Below the pieces are notes generated by a model that worked only from the letters and a program-made list of their open reading frames with translations, was not told the DNA's origin and ran no database searches. A DNA stretch of 64,000 nt from Myrica gale (Eukaryota > Streptophyta > Magnoliopsida > Fagales > Myricaceae): positions 8,516,001 to 8,580,000 of the forward strand of contig OZ005618.1 of NCBI GenBank assembly GCA_963930655.1. The letters are read 5' to 3'. Every line of letters begins with the position of its first letter. Position 1 is the stretch's first letter. Made by a program: the position numbers and the translations under genes. Below are positions 33,030-45,775 of the stretch, piece by piece.

Positions 33030-36000
33030 GGCTCCAGAGAGCAGCTATTCTAATTTGGAATGGCTTACTTCAAATGAGTTAAATAGAAGCTTCTTTCGTG
33101 CCCCGACTGTAATTCGAAGATGCAAAAACCGAATTGACCGATTACATAGAGAATGTGGGAATTGGATTTCAGGAAGGAGGGCTGTAGGAAATGAACTGGT
33201 TGAGTTTTTCTCATCTCTTTTTACCTCTGACAGATTTGAATTTCCTAATGACCTGGAGGGTTTAGTCCAACCTGAAATTACAGATCAAGAAAATGAGGAG
33301 TTGTCCCGTACACTTGATGTGGAATAATTTTTCAGTGTTTTGAAAAAGATGGGCTCGGAAGAGAAGGCCCCGAGGCCAGATGGTATGACCGTTTTATTCT
33401 TCAAACATTTTTTGAATATTGTTGGGGGAGATGTGGTGAAGACGGTGAGAGACTTTTTCAGAATGATAGATTACCTCCGGAGCTTAATCAAACGAATTTG
33501 GTTATTGAACAAAAGATTGATAATGCCTCTAAAGTGGGACAATTCGGATCAATAAGTCTTTGTAATTTCATTTACAAACTGATTTCTAAAATACTAGCTA
33601 CTCAACTTAAAAGCCTCATTCCTAAGTTGGTTTCTCCTTTTCAATTAGCTTTTGTTCCAGGCAGGAATATCCATGGTAACTACATAGTTGCAGCGGAGTT
33701 GTTCCATGTTATGATCCATTAAAGAGGCAATAGAGGGTAGATAGCACTTAAAGCTAATATAAAGAAGGCTTATGATTGTGTTGAATGGAATTTCCTCATC
33801 AAAGTAATTGAGTTGTTTGGTTTTCAATCAAAAACGAATCTCATGGATAAATATTTGCCTCTCAACTTCCAAATTCTCAATTTTGCTCAATAGAGTAAAC
33901 TTTGATCATTTCTTACCCACTCGCGGTCTACGCCAAAGTGACCCCATATCCCCCTATTTATTTATTCTATGTTTTGAAATGCTTTCCAGATTGCTTAACC
34001 GTGCAGAATTGGAAGGAAAATTCAGAGGCATTAAATTGGGCAGAAACACTGATGGTGTCTCATTTACTTTTTGCGAATGATCTTATTATTTTTGCCAAAG
34101 CTACAAAGAGGGATGCGGGTGCCATTAACTCTTGCCTAGCTAAATACATGTCTTGGTCAGGTCAAAAAAATAAACCGGGGCAAATCTTTAGTGTTTTTTA
34201 GCTCTAATCTTCGAGGCCAATCTCTTTACCCTCTCCTTGATACTTTGAGTTTCAAATGCATGCCTTCAAAAGCTAAACATCTAGGTCTCCCTCTTTTGAT
34301 TCCTAGATCTAAAGCTAATGTAGTTGCTGATTTGAAGGATAAGCTCCTTAGTAAAATTTTAGGTTGGGGTGTGAAGTTACTTTCTCAAGTTGGGAGAGCA
34401 ACTCTTATCAAGACTGTGGCCACAACGATTCTGGCCTATCCCCTGAGTGTTTTATCATGCCTAAGACCTGGTGTTCTACTATGAATGGCCTCATGAGATC
34501 ATTTTGGTAGGGTTTTAGTCTGGAGAAAAAGCAGAATTTACATCTCCTTGCTTGGAAGTTGATCTGTATGCCCCTAGCAGCTGGGGGCTTGGGTATTCGA
34601 AGAATGGAAGACATGAATCTTGCTCTTGTATCGAAGCTTGCGTGGCAGATTTTGAAAGATGATGATTGTCCTTGGGTGCAATTGTTGAAGGGTCGATACG
34701 TAAGGTAATGAGATACTAGGCAGGCTGTTCAAGGTCGTAATCCCTCATGGATTTGGAAGAGCATCTGTTATGTGATGCACTTGCTAAAATCTGGTTCATG
34801 TAATCGCATTAGAGATGGGCAGCAGATTGGAGAATGGAGCAATGCGTGGATTCCTTCTATGCTTTTGTTTCTTCCTCAACTAAAACACCTCTCAACCATT
34901 GAGCAGCACTGTGGGATAAAAGTTGCTAATTTAATACTTCCTATGCCACATAGATGGGACTTAGCCAAAGCACGGGAGATATTTTCAGTAGATACTTTCG
35001 AGGCAGTTAAGAAAATCGCTCTTCCTAGTATACCGCATAAAGATGCGATAATTTGGACTATTGAAAAGTCAGGAAATTATTCTGTAAAATCCATGTATTG
35101 AGATATTGTCAAAGACCGAAATTGTAATCGATCTCCATTAGTAGCTTTAGATTGGCGTAACGTTTAGAAGCTTAAAATCCATGAAAGGTTGAAGATGATG
35201 TTGTGGAAAATTGAATGGGATATTGTTTCCACTAGAAGGAAAATTCTAACAAGACTAGGGGGAGCGTTGATGATGATTTTAGGTATGGTATTTACAATGG
35301 AGCTGAGAAATACATCTCTCATATTCTGTTTGAGTGCCTGTATGCTAGGATCATTTTGCAACATTCACCATGGCCCTTATTTTCCTCTAAATATGCCTAG
35401 CAACCTATAGTTGATTGGATTTTATGAATTCTTAAGCCATCACAGTTTCTTGGGGTTCCAGTGGAAGATGTGTTTTCCTTCCAATTATTTTATGCAAATA
35501 TGGCAAACATGCTTTGACACTATCGTAATAAAGTCGTCGATTAGGGGTGTTTTACTGATGTGCTAGTCATTTATGATAAAATCAATAAGTTGAGCAAAGA
35601 GCACACTACTGCCTAGAATCTGAAGTTGTGGGCTGGTAGGCAGATCTGGAAACCTCCTCCGGATCAGTTTATAAAAATCAATACTGATGTCGTTATGAGG
35701 GATGGCTTCATTGTATCAGTTGGTGTTTTCTAGGATAGTACAGGGACATTTTTAGGGGCAGCTGCAAAAAAAAAATTATGGCGGATTCTCCAGCTGTAGG
35801 TTAAGCAATTGCTGCACAACTGGGGGTTGCAGAAGCTTGTCAGAGAGGTTGTAAAAAAATCATCGTTGAGTCTGATGTTTCTCAAATTATCAAGTCCATC
35901 AAATGCTTCTCGAAAATAGTCAATTAGGACTCTACCAACATTGTGAGCATATTTTTCATATGTTGGTGTTTGTGGAATCTTGGAAGTTTCAACATGTAAA

Positions 36001-36095
36001 TCGCGGTTCAAACTTTATTGTGCACTATCTTCCTCGATGGGCCACCTCCAAGATTGATCTTGAAGGCTTACCCTCTTTTTTAGCACTTTTCTGAT
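33030..36095 (+). mobile_element. Second L1-type LINE, 5'-truncated and decayed (plus strand)
   Basis: Plus-strand fragments in several frames recapitulate ORF2. They are WLTSNELNRSFFRAPTVIRR (33064), EEKAPRPDGMTVLFFKHF (33358), FGSISLCNFIYKLISKIL (33541), AFVPGRNIHGNYIVAAEL (33648), LRQSDPISPYLFILCFEML (33930), HLLFANDLIIFAK (34060; the catalytic FADD is now FAND), the zf-RVT region to about 35400, and an RNase H-like end, WKPPPDQFIKINTDVVM (35649) to RGSNFIVHYLPRWATSK (36003). There are numerous stops and frameshifts. It lies head to head with the first LINE, with about 350 bp between the recognisable parts. No poly-A tail is found. Confidence 0.85.
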
Positions 36096-36399
36096 TTGTA
36101 TTGGTTGTATGATGTGACAGATCCTTCTTAGGTGGGGCGCGTGTGAGGCAACTTGGCTTGTCTTTGGTGCGTAGTGGCGTGTGAGACGGCGAACATGAAG
36201 ACAAAAACTTGAGGTGGCGCAGGGAGGCGTGTGAGGGATCGGATGGCAATATTGTTCTTTTCGCCTAATTAAATTGTGAGGCTTTTGCGCCTAATTTTTG
36301 GGACATATAATCGATTTAAGGTTTGAATACACCAAAAATCGAAGAACAGAAGACTCGAAATCAATGGAAGAAAAGAGCGAGTTCTTGCTCAGTTCCAAT

Positions 36400-37564
36400 T
36401 CCTTATGTGTAACAAACAACAAAAGAGGGCGGAGTTGGAAAGAGAGGTTGTGAGACTTCAATCCCTTGTTCCAGAAGTTAATCTGAGCGAAGATGCGAAG
36501 GCTCTTCCGGAGCAAACCCTTTTTTCCCCAACGGGAGGCAGACAGTTAATGGTTGGGGCGGATCAACCCTAGGAGGGAAGTCTGACTGTACCTTCTGACC
36601 TTAAATCTACTCTCCATCCTTGGGAAAACTTCGATCTTACCCAAACGAAACAAGCTAAAGGGAGTACGGACCTCTTACAGAGGATAGAGCAATTGGAACG
36701 GGAGCTTCAAATTCAAACTGCATGTTATGATCATGAGGTGAATGAGGCGAAGAAGTTTAAAGAGGAGTGTCGGAGGTTAGATGGTCAACTTATAAGAAGC
36801 ACCATCAAGATCTTTGAGGGTGAGGCTGGAGCCAACCAAGCCATCCTAGCTCATCGCCAACTAATAGTGGAATTTCAAGCCTTCCAAAAGTGGGCTAAAA
36901 AGGACAAAGAGGATCTGATTACCCAAGTGACTACTGAGAAAGAAGCTGTCATCACTCAAACTCAACGGACAATAGATTCCCTGCAGACAGTGATCACCAA
37001 TTTGAACAACACCAACTCCCTGCTCCGAGACCGGATATCCAGTTTGGAAAGCTTTGTAACTGGGCTAAAGGAGGAGGATTGTAATTTGAGAAAATCTTTA
37101 GGTCTAAAGGAGGAACATATTATCTTTTTAGAGGGTGAAGAACTACGCTTATCCAATTTAGTCAGACAACAAGACTAAGATATTGATGATTTATCAGACA
37201 AATTAGATGAAGCGAGACATAATCTCTAACTTGAGATAGGAAACTCCTCTGATCACTGGGCTCAAGGATTTTTGACGCTTTCTGCTCTTTTAAAACCGCT
37301 TTGTCCGCTCGCTACCCTACTCTGGATGAGGGGCTTGCTACAACTTATAATCAACCAGTTTCCAACTTGGGACGCCAGCTTTTCGAGACGCCTGCTCCTT
37401 TTCTAGATCCCACTGAATTTTCAACAGGTTCTCCTTCTTTGGAGATAATCGAAAAAGAACAAGGCTTGTTAAGAGATATTCCAGAGGAAGTTGGGGAAAA
37501 CGTCCTGGACCCCCGTTGGACCCTTCCCTTCCACCTGATAGACATGATTCTAAAGGACCTCTGA
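36400..37564 (+). pseudogene. Coiled-coil ORF, antisense to the adjacent Tat-type gag
   Basis: The plus-strand frame runs QQKRAELEREVVRLQSLVPE, a linker, one in-frame TAG (about 36570), then LLQRIEQLERELQIQ (36675) and a long heptad-rich segment (36693-37178; KKFKEECRRLDGQLI, LQTVITNLNNTNSLLRDRI) ending in TAA or continuing after small lesions to about 37564. I do not recognise a named domain. It lies about 600 bp beyond the end of the minus-strand gag-protease remnant. Tat-lineage gypsy elements are known to carry extra ORFs, some antisense between pol and the 3' LTR; assigning this ORF to that class is inference. It could instead be an unrelated host gene fragment. Confidence 0.5.
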
Positions 37565-37599
37565 CGGCTTCAGGAGACATCTCTCATTCTTTTTGAAAT

Positions 37600-38190
37600 A
37601 ATATTTATAGGGTACATTACCTTTTTATTTGAATATTATTTCGTTCATTTATGTTCATTAGAATCATTAAGTGGAGTTTCTGAGACTCTTATAGCCCCCT
37701 GAATTCGGAGATCTTTTATTCAATATGATTTTGGAAGTTTTACAGTCTTTTCCCTGTACCTTAACTCAATCCAAATCTATTTCACAACTATTTTTTTTTG
37801 TCGCGGAGATGGTATAAGGGTATTGCTATTTTAACTAATCAACTTAGTTTTTTTTTTTGCGTGAGTGATCCTATTAAATCGTGAATCCAGAGTCCTAGGA
37901 TTTCGGTCGCTTCGCCACATGTTTAGCGCACGAGGGCACATTTCTAATGCATCACGAATTCAGGGCACGAGGGCTTTTGGTATTTCATTATAATGGTGGA
38001 CCTTGTGAGTCTCATAGTGCTTTTCAAACAATCACATGTAAGACATTCAAAGCACATTTACATAGTTCTTCCACAAAAATCATGCTTTTAACTCGTTGTT
38101 ATGAACAAACATTAGAAAACTTCTTAACAAAAAGCAATACATACCTCGCTTTCCTGCTAAAACCGTTGTCGTTCATGTTTCTTTGAGCAT
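37600..38190. other. Unassigned spacer between coiled-coil ORF and protease remnant
   Basis: The region where pol (RT, RNase H, integrase) would be expected if 36.4-40.6 kb is one Tat element. None of these domains is visible in either strand, so a large deletion is likely. Confidence 0.45.
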
Positions 38191-38194
38191 GACA

Positions 38195-40579
38195 TTATAA
38201 CAGCTTCGTGAATGCTTTTGATTTCTCCAAACTTCCCCAATGTCGAGCAGGGTGGGGAATTTTAGTTTTCGGTAAAGATGGAGCTGGCAGCCTGTATCCC
38301 ACTCAACGTGTTCCAGCCGATGATATCTTTGTAGGCTTTTGTATCCTGTAAAGGATCAATTACCCGTAAGTTTATTGTGATATTCAACACCCTGGGAGAA
38401 GTACTCAAGAGGACTGACAAGAGGACAGATCCTACAGGGGTAATAGTTTTAGCCTACAATTTGATTTCATCGGTTTTCAACTTTTGATAAGCGAACTAGT
38501 ATAAAATATCAACAGAACTACCATTGTCAATCAACACACTCAGTGTATAGTGAAGTTTGAGATTTGCAAGGAGACAACGAGTGCGTCGGTGTGAGGATAC
38601 AAAACCCCTTCCACATCCTCCTCTAAGAAAACTAATGGGGTAGAGGTGATCCTCGGCTTCTTTTCCACTAGGATTTCGGCTAGGCATATTTTATGTTGAT
38701 AAGCTTCCCTAGCATACACCTTTCGCCTACCCGAACTGGGACCACTTGTTGATAGTTTTCTAGCTATTATATGATAACATTAATATCTTCCCTGGGTGGA
38801 GGAGGAGGAAGAGGATTCGGTCCCGCTCCATGAGGAGGGGGCGCTCCGTTTCTCCCCTGTTGCTGACATGGGGGCTGGAAAGTACCATTATCCAGGATAA
38901 ATTGTCTCAGCTTTCGCTGACTCAATAGAAGTTCTATTTGCTGTCTGAGCTCATAACAAGTTTTTGTGGTGTGCCCGTGGTCATGATGGAAGTTGCAGTA
39001 CTTATCGCCAGACCTTTTCTCGGGAGTCGTCTTCATTTTGGGCGGCCACCTTAAAACCGGATCATTTGCGATTAGCATCAGGATTTCCCTGAGCGCCTGT
39101 TCAAGGGTGTATACACGGGATCTCTTCCCTGTACAGATTTAGGGAGTAGTGTGGGCATGGGAGGAGGTGCTTAACGTTCGGTTCTTGGACGTACGGACCT
39201 TTCCCTAACATTAGCTAATGATGCCTATACTTGTTCTCGCCCTTTCCTCTCTGGCCTTCCACTCCGTTCTAGTTATGGCGAGACGCTTCTCGGGCCCTAA
39301 AGATTTCCTCGGCTCCGACGATGAACTTTTGAGCTTCGGCCATTAGATTAACATATGTTTTAGGGTTGTTTCGTGCCTCATGGGGTAAGAAATCACAATC
39401 TGTTGACAACCCACTTATCACAACCATGATCTTTGAGTCATCCTCAACGCCATCAACATCCGAGGCTTCCCTATTAAATCGTGCCACGAAATCTCAGGAG
39501 ATAGGCTGAAGGCTTTCTAGTGAGATGACCAGCTAAGAAATGGCTGATGAATGAGGTGCTCAGCTCTTTGAAATTATGAATGTTGTTCGGAAGATGTTGT
39601 CCGAACCATTTTCGAGCTGATTTCCTTAAGGTTAGAGGGAAAGCCTGACACATGAGAGCATCTTCTATCCCTTGGTAAGCCATATGCCCTTTAAAGAATT
39701 TCAGGTGATCTGTAGAGTCCCCGAGTTCGTCAAAGGCTTCCACAGGCGAGGCTCGATATTTTAATGGAGTGGGATATTCCAAAATTTTTTGAACAAAAGG
39801 GGAATCAATTTGCTGCATAAGATTGTTCAGGGCAGTGGCATGTTTCTCCCTTACTTCATTCCGCATGACCTCTAAGGCTCATTTCATTTATTGGAATCTT
39901 TCATCTTGACCTTCATAGTCCTCGTTGACTCGAATTACCTCCTGATTAATTCGAGCTTCTTCCCGAATTTGTCGTCCTTCTAAGCCAAAAGAAGCTGGGT
40001 GCTGATCAAGGCTCTCCAGGGAGATCTGCGGGGACTGTCGATCTGATCGTCGGGTACGAGGGTTGTCCCTTAAGTGGTGGAACAACCTTTAGTTCTGAGC
40101 TCGAACTTCCTCCATGCATTTTGAGATGTAGCTAAGGTTGTTCTCCACATCACTCAGACGGTCATTAGCTTCCCGGTCAGTTCGCGATGATCCTGGGTCG
40201 GCGTTCCCTAAAGGGCGCCTGGTGTTGGGTTCTCCACGAGCATATCCGGGATTTGAGTTGTTCTTGGTGTAAAGACCTTCTTAGAGTTTGAACTGCCCTT
40301 GGTGTAATAGTTACAGCCAGGGCTTGAGTTGCCTTTTGTACACCATCGTCGAGAGCCAGGGTTGCTCCTAACGAAGTGTATTCCATTGGGGTCGGAGTAG
40401 TGCCAGCCTACAGTGGGGATGCATCTGGGATTGCCTCGAGTGCTTTCCCCTTTGTCACGTTGTCCGTAACCATCTTCCACCGTTAGCTTTGGTGAAAAAC
40501 CTTCATAGTTTTCTTTCTTGTGTCGTGTGAAGCGGGATAACCAGCTTGGAGGCCTAGGTCTTCCCACAGATGGCGTCAT
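38195..40579 (-). pseudogene. Tat-lineage Ty3/gypsy gag and protease remnant
   Basis: The minus strand carries a Ser/Pro-rich gag leader (from 40579), a retrotransposon gag domain (39866 on: DSPFVQKILEYPTPLKY, FKGHMAYQGIEDALMCQAFP, ARKWFGQHLPNNIHNFKEL), a linker RFNREASDVDGVED, and a zinc knuckle CNFHHDHGHTTKTC (about 38995-38955). After that come VLIDNGSSVDILY (the DNGSS protease active site, about 38535) and the downstream block SPRVLNITINLRVID with KAYKDIIGWNTL (about 38390-38300). This order and these motifs are typical of the Ogre/Tat group. Frameshifts separate the blocks. Sequence identity to the element ends near 38195 and the rest of pol is gone. Confidence 0.85.
40561..40578 (-). 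other. Candidate primer binding site of the Tat remnant
   Basis: The minus strand reads TGACGCCATCTGTGGGAA, resembling the TGGCGCCGTCTGTGGG-type sequence common at the primer site of Tat elements, with G-to-A changes at CpG-type positions. Any 5' LTR would lie to the right (about 40600-41240), but no matching 3' LTR was found. Confidence 0.4.
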
Positions 40580-40599
40580 TTGATGAAGCCATTTTTAAC

Positions 40600-41410
40600 C
40601 GGCCTATCACAAGACTCCACTGGGCCAAAAGCCCTAGGGATCTAGACTTGAAGTCCAATCCTTGGGATGGGTCGAAAGGTTCAAAATATCCTTCATTTTT
40701 CCGATGTCATTGTCAGTCATCGTTGTCTCTTTTTCTCCAGTTTTTGTGTTTAGTAAAAGAGTTAGAGAGAAAGAGTTGTGTACCTTCCTTCCGCCCTCTC
40801 CTCCTGTATTTATTCTGTTTCTTTCCGTTACCGGTCGGGGTGTCTTGGGCCTGGGCCCACATTCTTTTTTCTTAGAATATCAGTCTTTTGTTAATGAGGT
40901 AGGACCTACTTTTTCCTTGCCTTTTCTTCTATTGGTCTATGGTAAGGCGACTTCTGTTTATCCATTTAATTACGAGATTTTATTCCCTATAGCATCCAGA
41001 GTGTTAGGGTAATCGGATGATTAAATCCTCCCTAGACCTTACTTTTTATATATGATGCGATCTTCATTTAAGAGAATTGTATGTTCTGCTGCTGGTTTTG
41101 ACCCTTGGTTCGAGAAGAATTTTATACTTACGGACGGGCTTGGGCTTTTCCTTTTAGAAGGCCCCTTGCAGGCCTTTGCTTTTGGTTTTGAAAAATCTAT
41201 CCCAGACAATAATTATTTTTTCCCCAATAAGTGAATTAGAAAACAAATTAGACGAGTTGAATACAAAAGAGACTGCATTACACGTGAGAACAACAAATCC
41301 CTTCCGAGTAGACAATTACATATCAAGTCATAATTTTTTAATTACAATTATACTCTCGCTATTAATCACATTAAAATCTTTACAAAATCTAAAAATACTA
41401 ATTTTTTTAG
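40600..41410. other. Possible 5' LTR of the Tat remnant; otherwise unassigned
   Basis: It has T-rich, UTR-like sequence, ORFs without recognisable domains (40570-41012), and no detectable copy elsewhere in the window. LTR identity is inferred only from its position next to the candidate primer site. Confidence 0.3.
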
Positions 41411-41705
41411 AAAATATACTTTTCACTCAAGAATTACTATATATTTTACATTTTGCACTCTAAATTACTAGATTAAGACATAGCACTCTCTAACTACTAA
41501 TTAGTTGTGAAACTGTCAAATTTTTAGATATTTTGCACTCTCCAACTATCAATATTAAATATTTTAATCTAAAAATTTGACAGGAAACCAAGTGTCTAAC
41601 ATTAATAGTAGTTAGAAGGGTTCAGTATCTCGATAGTAATTTGCAATGTACAGAGTAAAATCTACCATGGTGAGTTGTTAAACAGTGAAAAATATATTTG
41701 TTTCA
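41411..41705. repeat. Degenerate MITE related to the 734-1131 element
   Basis: The left end, gaaaatatacttttcactc followed by repeated 'ttttgcactctaaattact' units, and the inverted right end (gtgaaaaatatatttg near 41686-41701, preceded by gatagtaatttgcaatgta) resemble the foldback layout and repeat unit of the MITE at 734-1131. No clear target duplication. Confidence 0.45.
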
Positions 41706-41989
41706 GTTTTTTTAAAAAAATCAAGTCAACCCTATTCTTAAACAGGGGCTGTGTTTGCAAAACACAACATTTCCAACATTTTATCTCTCTCCTAATAAAA
41801 TACTCCAATATAATATCTCTCTCTCCCATAAAAAAATATAAAAAATTACAAAAACTATAAAAAAATTACCTCTCTCTTCACCTTTTCACTAAACACAATA
41901 CCAACACATATTATCATACCCAACATTTTACAACACAAACACAATTGTCGTTCAACAATCCCAGCACCAGTTGGATAGCCGCGAAAAAA

Positions 41990-42780
41990 AAAACAAACAA
42001 ACGAAGTAGTCAAATTTATCCATTGACTTCACATGCATTATACCGTTGTCCAATCAAAACGCAAAGGTTTGAGTGAGCAAACCACCAAAGTACCTATCTC
42101 ACCCTCCTGTGACGGAGTCTTTTTCTCATCTCATGGTTTAAGGAAAAGCCGTTGCGCTAAACGCCAAACTTCGTTAGAGGCATCTGAGCTGTCCTTGGGG
42201 CGTTTCACATGCGCCTGTATCAACCCCACGCCACTGTCTTCGGGTCCCACGAGAGGGACCCACAGAGATGCGACGGTGCGTATATATATCGAATTTCTTC
42301 TATTATAGGAGATGCACCAGCTGCCATCGGATTCCTAATGACGGCCCCGATTCCGGATCGTGCCACGGTGGACAGGACCAGACCATCATTGCCTACACGT
42401 CGACCATGTGCCGCAGTTTTCGTCACGTGGGGACCCACTTGCAATACCGTATTAAAGTTTTGAAGGCCGGTCCCACCTCGGGCTCGTGGACTTTTACTTG
42501 ATTGGCTGGACTCAGCTGATGGCTCGAAGCTATGCACTAGAGCTTAGGCTCGGAGCTCGGGGAAATCAGCTTGGAAACTCGGGACGAAGCTAGCTTTGTC
42601 AATTTCCTAAAGGCAGAAATCACCATCAGGTCGCCCAACTGACGGTCTCTCTTTCCTAAACCCACAACAACCAAACATACGCATGTAGGCCACGTGTGTC
42701 TCTGCTTCTGCTAGGACACGATTGGGACCGTGATTTCATTTGGCTACGTGTATGCTCGAGATTCGTCCTAGGTCTGAAGG
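41990..42780. other. GC-richer island with G-box motifs, no gene recognised
   Basis: Balanced base composition inside AT-rich surroundings. CACGTG palindromes lie at 42424-42429 and 42691-42696, and CCACGTGTG/TACGTGTA-type variants follow. Overlapping ORFs on both strands have no known domain. It may be a relic of a host gene or promoter captured between transposons. Confidence 0.35.
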
Positions 42781-43589
42781 TCTCTTCTTCTTCTTTTTTT
42801 TGGGTTTTTTTAATATTTAAGTATAAAGTTAACAAAGCGCGCTAAAAAAAATGTTCAAAATATGTTTTTTTTTTTTTGTTTTTTTTAGCATTGTTTGTTG
42901 GTGTTGCTTTGCTATAATTTGATGAAAATCCCCAATAAATCTTCTTCTAGTGGCAAACCTTCTCCCCGAATCTAGCGATTGCTTCTCCATATCACAGGCA
43001 GGGACGAAGGGAATAGGGGTGGGCAATTATTCGTGCCATAATAGAAATTTTGGATTCTAATATAGTTTCGATTTCAACATATACTCCGAATTGAAATCAT
43101 GTGACAAATTCATTTTTTATTTTAAAAAATTAGGGCTTAAATGAAAATTTGATTTTATTTTTTGATAGTCATAATTTTAAAATTTTGTAATTTTTGTTAT
43201 ACATTCTAGAATTTAAATGAATGTTTTTATCGTAGATTTTGAAAGAATGTTTATTTTACATTTTATTTATTGTAAATTTATGATGTATATCTAAAAATTT
43301 GGCCAAAATTCTGGTCCAAAATGCCTAAAAAGACCCATTCGGCCCAAAAAAAAGCTAACAGAAAAAGCCCACTTAACATTAAGTTTTATAAAATGATCAT
43401 AAAGTTTTCAAAAGCATCATAGTGATTTTTGAGTTTTTTTTAATCATTAAAAAGGTAATTCTCGAGTTTGTGGTTCAAAAATTAATAGAGCTTCTCATCA
43501 TAAGTAATGACGTTATGTCATGTGTTTATTTTCGTGATATCAGCAATATTATGACAAAAAAAAAGTTAAGTAACAAATTTGGAGAAGTT

Positions 43590-43890
43590 ACGCTTTACAC
43601 CCTTTAGCTACCATTTATTTTAGACAATGATAATAGTTTTTTTGTGCCGCTAGAAGGTAGTGTTCTTGATTTAGTTATAATAATTTACACTCCAAACTAC
43701 AAAACTTGACACGTTTCACTCAAAATTATCAATATAGTTTACGGTTTGCATCATGTAGTATAATTTGATGGTTAAGATTATACCAAGTGTTCTATTTTTT
43801 TAGTAATTTCAATGGTGAGATTTGAGTACAAAGTGTAATCATATTGATAGTTTTGAGTGATGTGTCGAGTTTCATAGTTTTGAGTGTTGA
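43590..43890. repeat. Degenerate MITE of the 'ctttgcacc' family
   Basis: The left part (agttacgctttacacccttt, actccaaactac, acacgtttcactc) and the inverted right part (gagtacaaagtgtaatc, ttgagtgatgtgtcgagttt) follow the arrangement of the 734-1131 MITE. The ends are not definable by eye. Confidence 0.4.
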
Positions 43891-44429
43891 TGGATATGAA
43901 ATTATCGACCTGTTTTGACCTAGATTGGCCCACCAAAGTACAAGAGGACTTTAGGGAGAGAGCCCACGAGTTGGGAGAAGGTACGGGCCCTGCGAGCCTC
44001 ACTCGAAGGGCTCCAAACCCTAAGGGCAACTGTCATTGATATTGTTAAGAGTATTCTATAAGCAATGCATGCATTTGGAAAATAATCTAATTTTTTATAT
44101 AATTTAATATTTCAATTGGAGTATTGATTTTAGGTTGTAAAACTTATTTTAATACTTTTAATTCTGAAAATAAATCCAAACCATTTATGTCAGAATATTC
44201 ACCATCTTTTAAAAAACTTTTAAGATTAAGACAATCTTTTTAAATCATCATTCTCTAAAGATTTGAATTTGTTAATATTAAATAAGAAACAAAAATATTT
44301 TCACATACCGTAAATTATTCAAATATATTTTGAATTGAAGAAATAGCTCGATCTACTATGTATATGAAATAATCAATTTTAAAAGATTCTTTAACTGATT
44401 TTGTTGTTTCATCATTAACATTTTCTTCA

Positions 44430-45775
44430 AAAAAAAATTCAATGTATTATTCGTTTTTTCACGAAATATAGGTTCAATTTACATTTCAACAGCAATATCT
44501 TTAGACGAAATTAAAGCAGATGAAAATTCAATTTCCCGATAATTTTTTAAATAAGAAATAAGTCTTTTTAATTGATCTATGACAACATCGATATGCATAT
44601 CTTTAAATTGTAAGATCTTACTCACTGAATTAACAGCAAAACAAAATATCATACCAAATATTCATGCCTAATAAGAACTCAAAATTTTCAATCTCATATT
44701 TAGCTAAACATGTTGTTTCACTCTTTGTCATAGGATTTTTACTTGTTTTTGCTAATTGAATTAAAACATCTCTTATTTTTGAAGCTTGATATTTTATTGC
44801 TTTTACACTTTCAATGCGACTTTCCCAACGAGTTTGTGACAATGGATGTCAATGTAGATATATTATCTTCTAAAATTTTCCACGTTTTGTAGAAGAAGAA
44901 AATAAAGAATAAATGTGTTGTACCACTCCAAAAAAAGATATAGCTTTGGGATATGAGTTTGTCATATCACATAATACTAGATTCAACTTATGACAACCAC
45001 AAGGTGTATAAAATGCTCTAGGATTTATATAATCTCTTTTGTACACCTTGATGTTTTCCTTTCATATTTGATTCATTATCATATCCTTTTCCTCTTTTGT
45101 TATTAACATATAATCCATGTTTTTATGGTATTTAGAAGTTCATTAAAAAAACATTTACCAGAGGTGTTATCTACTTTTAAAAATTCTAAAAAAAACTTCT
45201 ATTTTCACTTTACATGTTGAAGTATCTATACATCGTAATATGAGAGTCATTTGTTCATGGGAGCTTTTATATCACGAGTGCAATCAAGTATAATCGAAAA
45301 ATATTTTACTTCTTTGATTTTGTTTATAATAGTATTTTTAATTGCAGATTATAATATTTGTATCAATTCATTTTATATGTTATGTAGTAAATAATGATTA
45401 TGAATTTCACCATGTTGTAGTCGTCGAACGTGTTCATGAAATTATTGGATCAAATTCTGCTAGCATTTCAATTAGGCTTTTCTTTTACATTGGTTTCTAA
45501 ATTTTCTTTGCGTTCTTTATCAAGAATTACCGAACTATAAACTTGTAAATCATTAACAAGTTGATTTTCAATATTATGTTGTGGGATTGGTTCAATATTC
45601 TTTCCTAATTGTATGGAATCACATTGTTGTACAATTATCAATTCTTCAGTTGAACTTGATGTTATATTGTTTTTATCATTGACAATAAATATATCAAAAG
45701 CTCTTTCTTGAGATTGGATTAACTTTTCCTTTTTTTTTTCTTAAGCTTTTCATAACCATTCATATTTTCTGTTAG
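44430..45775 (-). pseudogene. hAT-type transposase remnant (DUF4371 / TTF-type, ZMYM1-like)
   Basis: The minus strand starts MNGYEKLKKKKEKLIQSQER near 45770 with a Glu/Asp/Asn-rich leader. It then shows, across several frameshifts, GYDNESNMKGKHQGVQKRL (about 45090), a PCGCHSLNL-type block in another frame, SLSQTRWESRIESVKAIKYQ (44840), ENFEFLLGMNIWYDILF and FKDMHIDVVIDQLKRLISYL (44610-44560), then a stop in DIAVEM. These are hallmarks of the plant 'zinc finger MYM-type 1-like' hAT transposases. The zinc-finger start and the C-terminal dimerisation region are missing or eroded, so the copy is dead. Terminal repeats were not identified. Confidence 0.75.
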
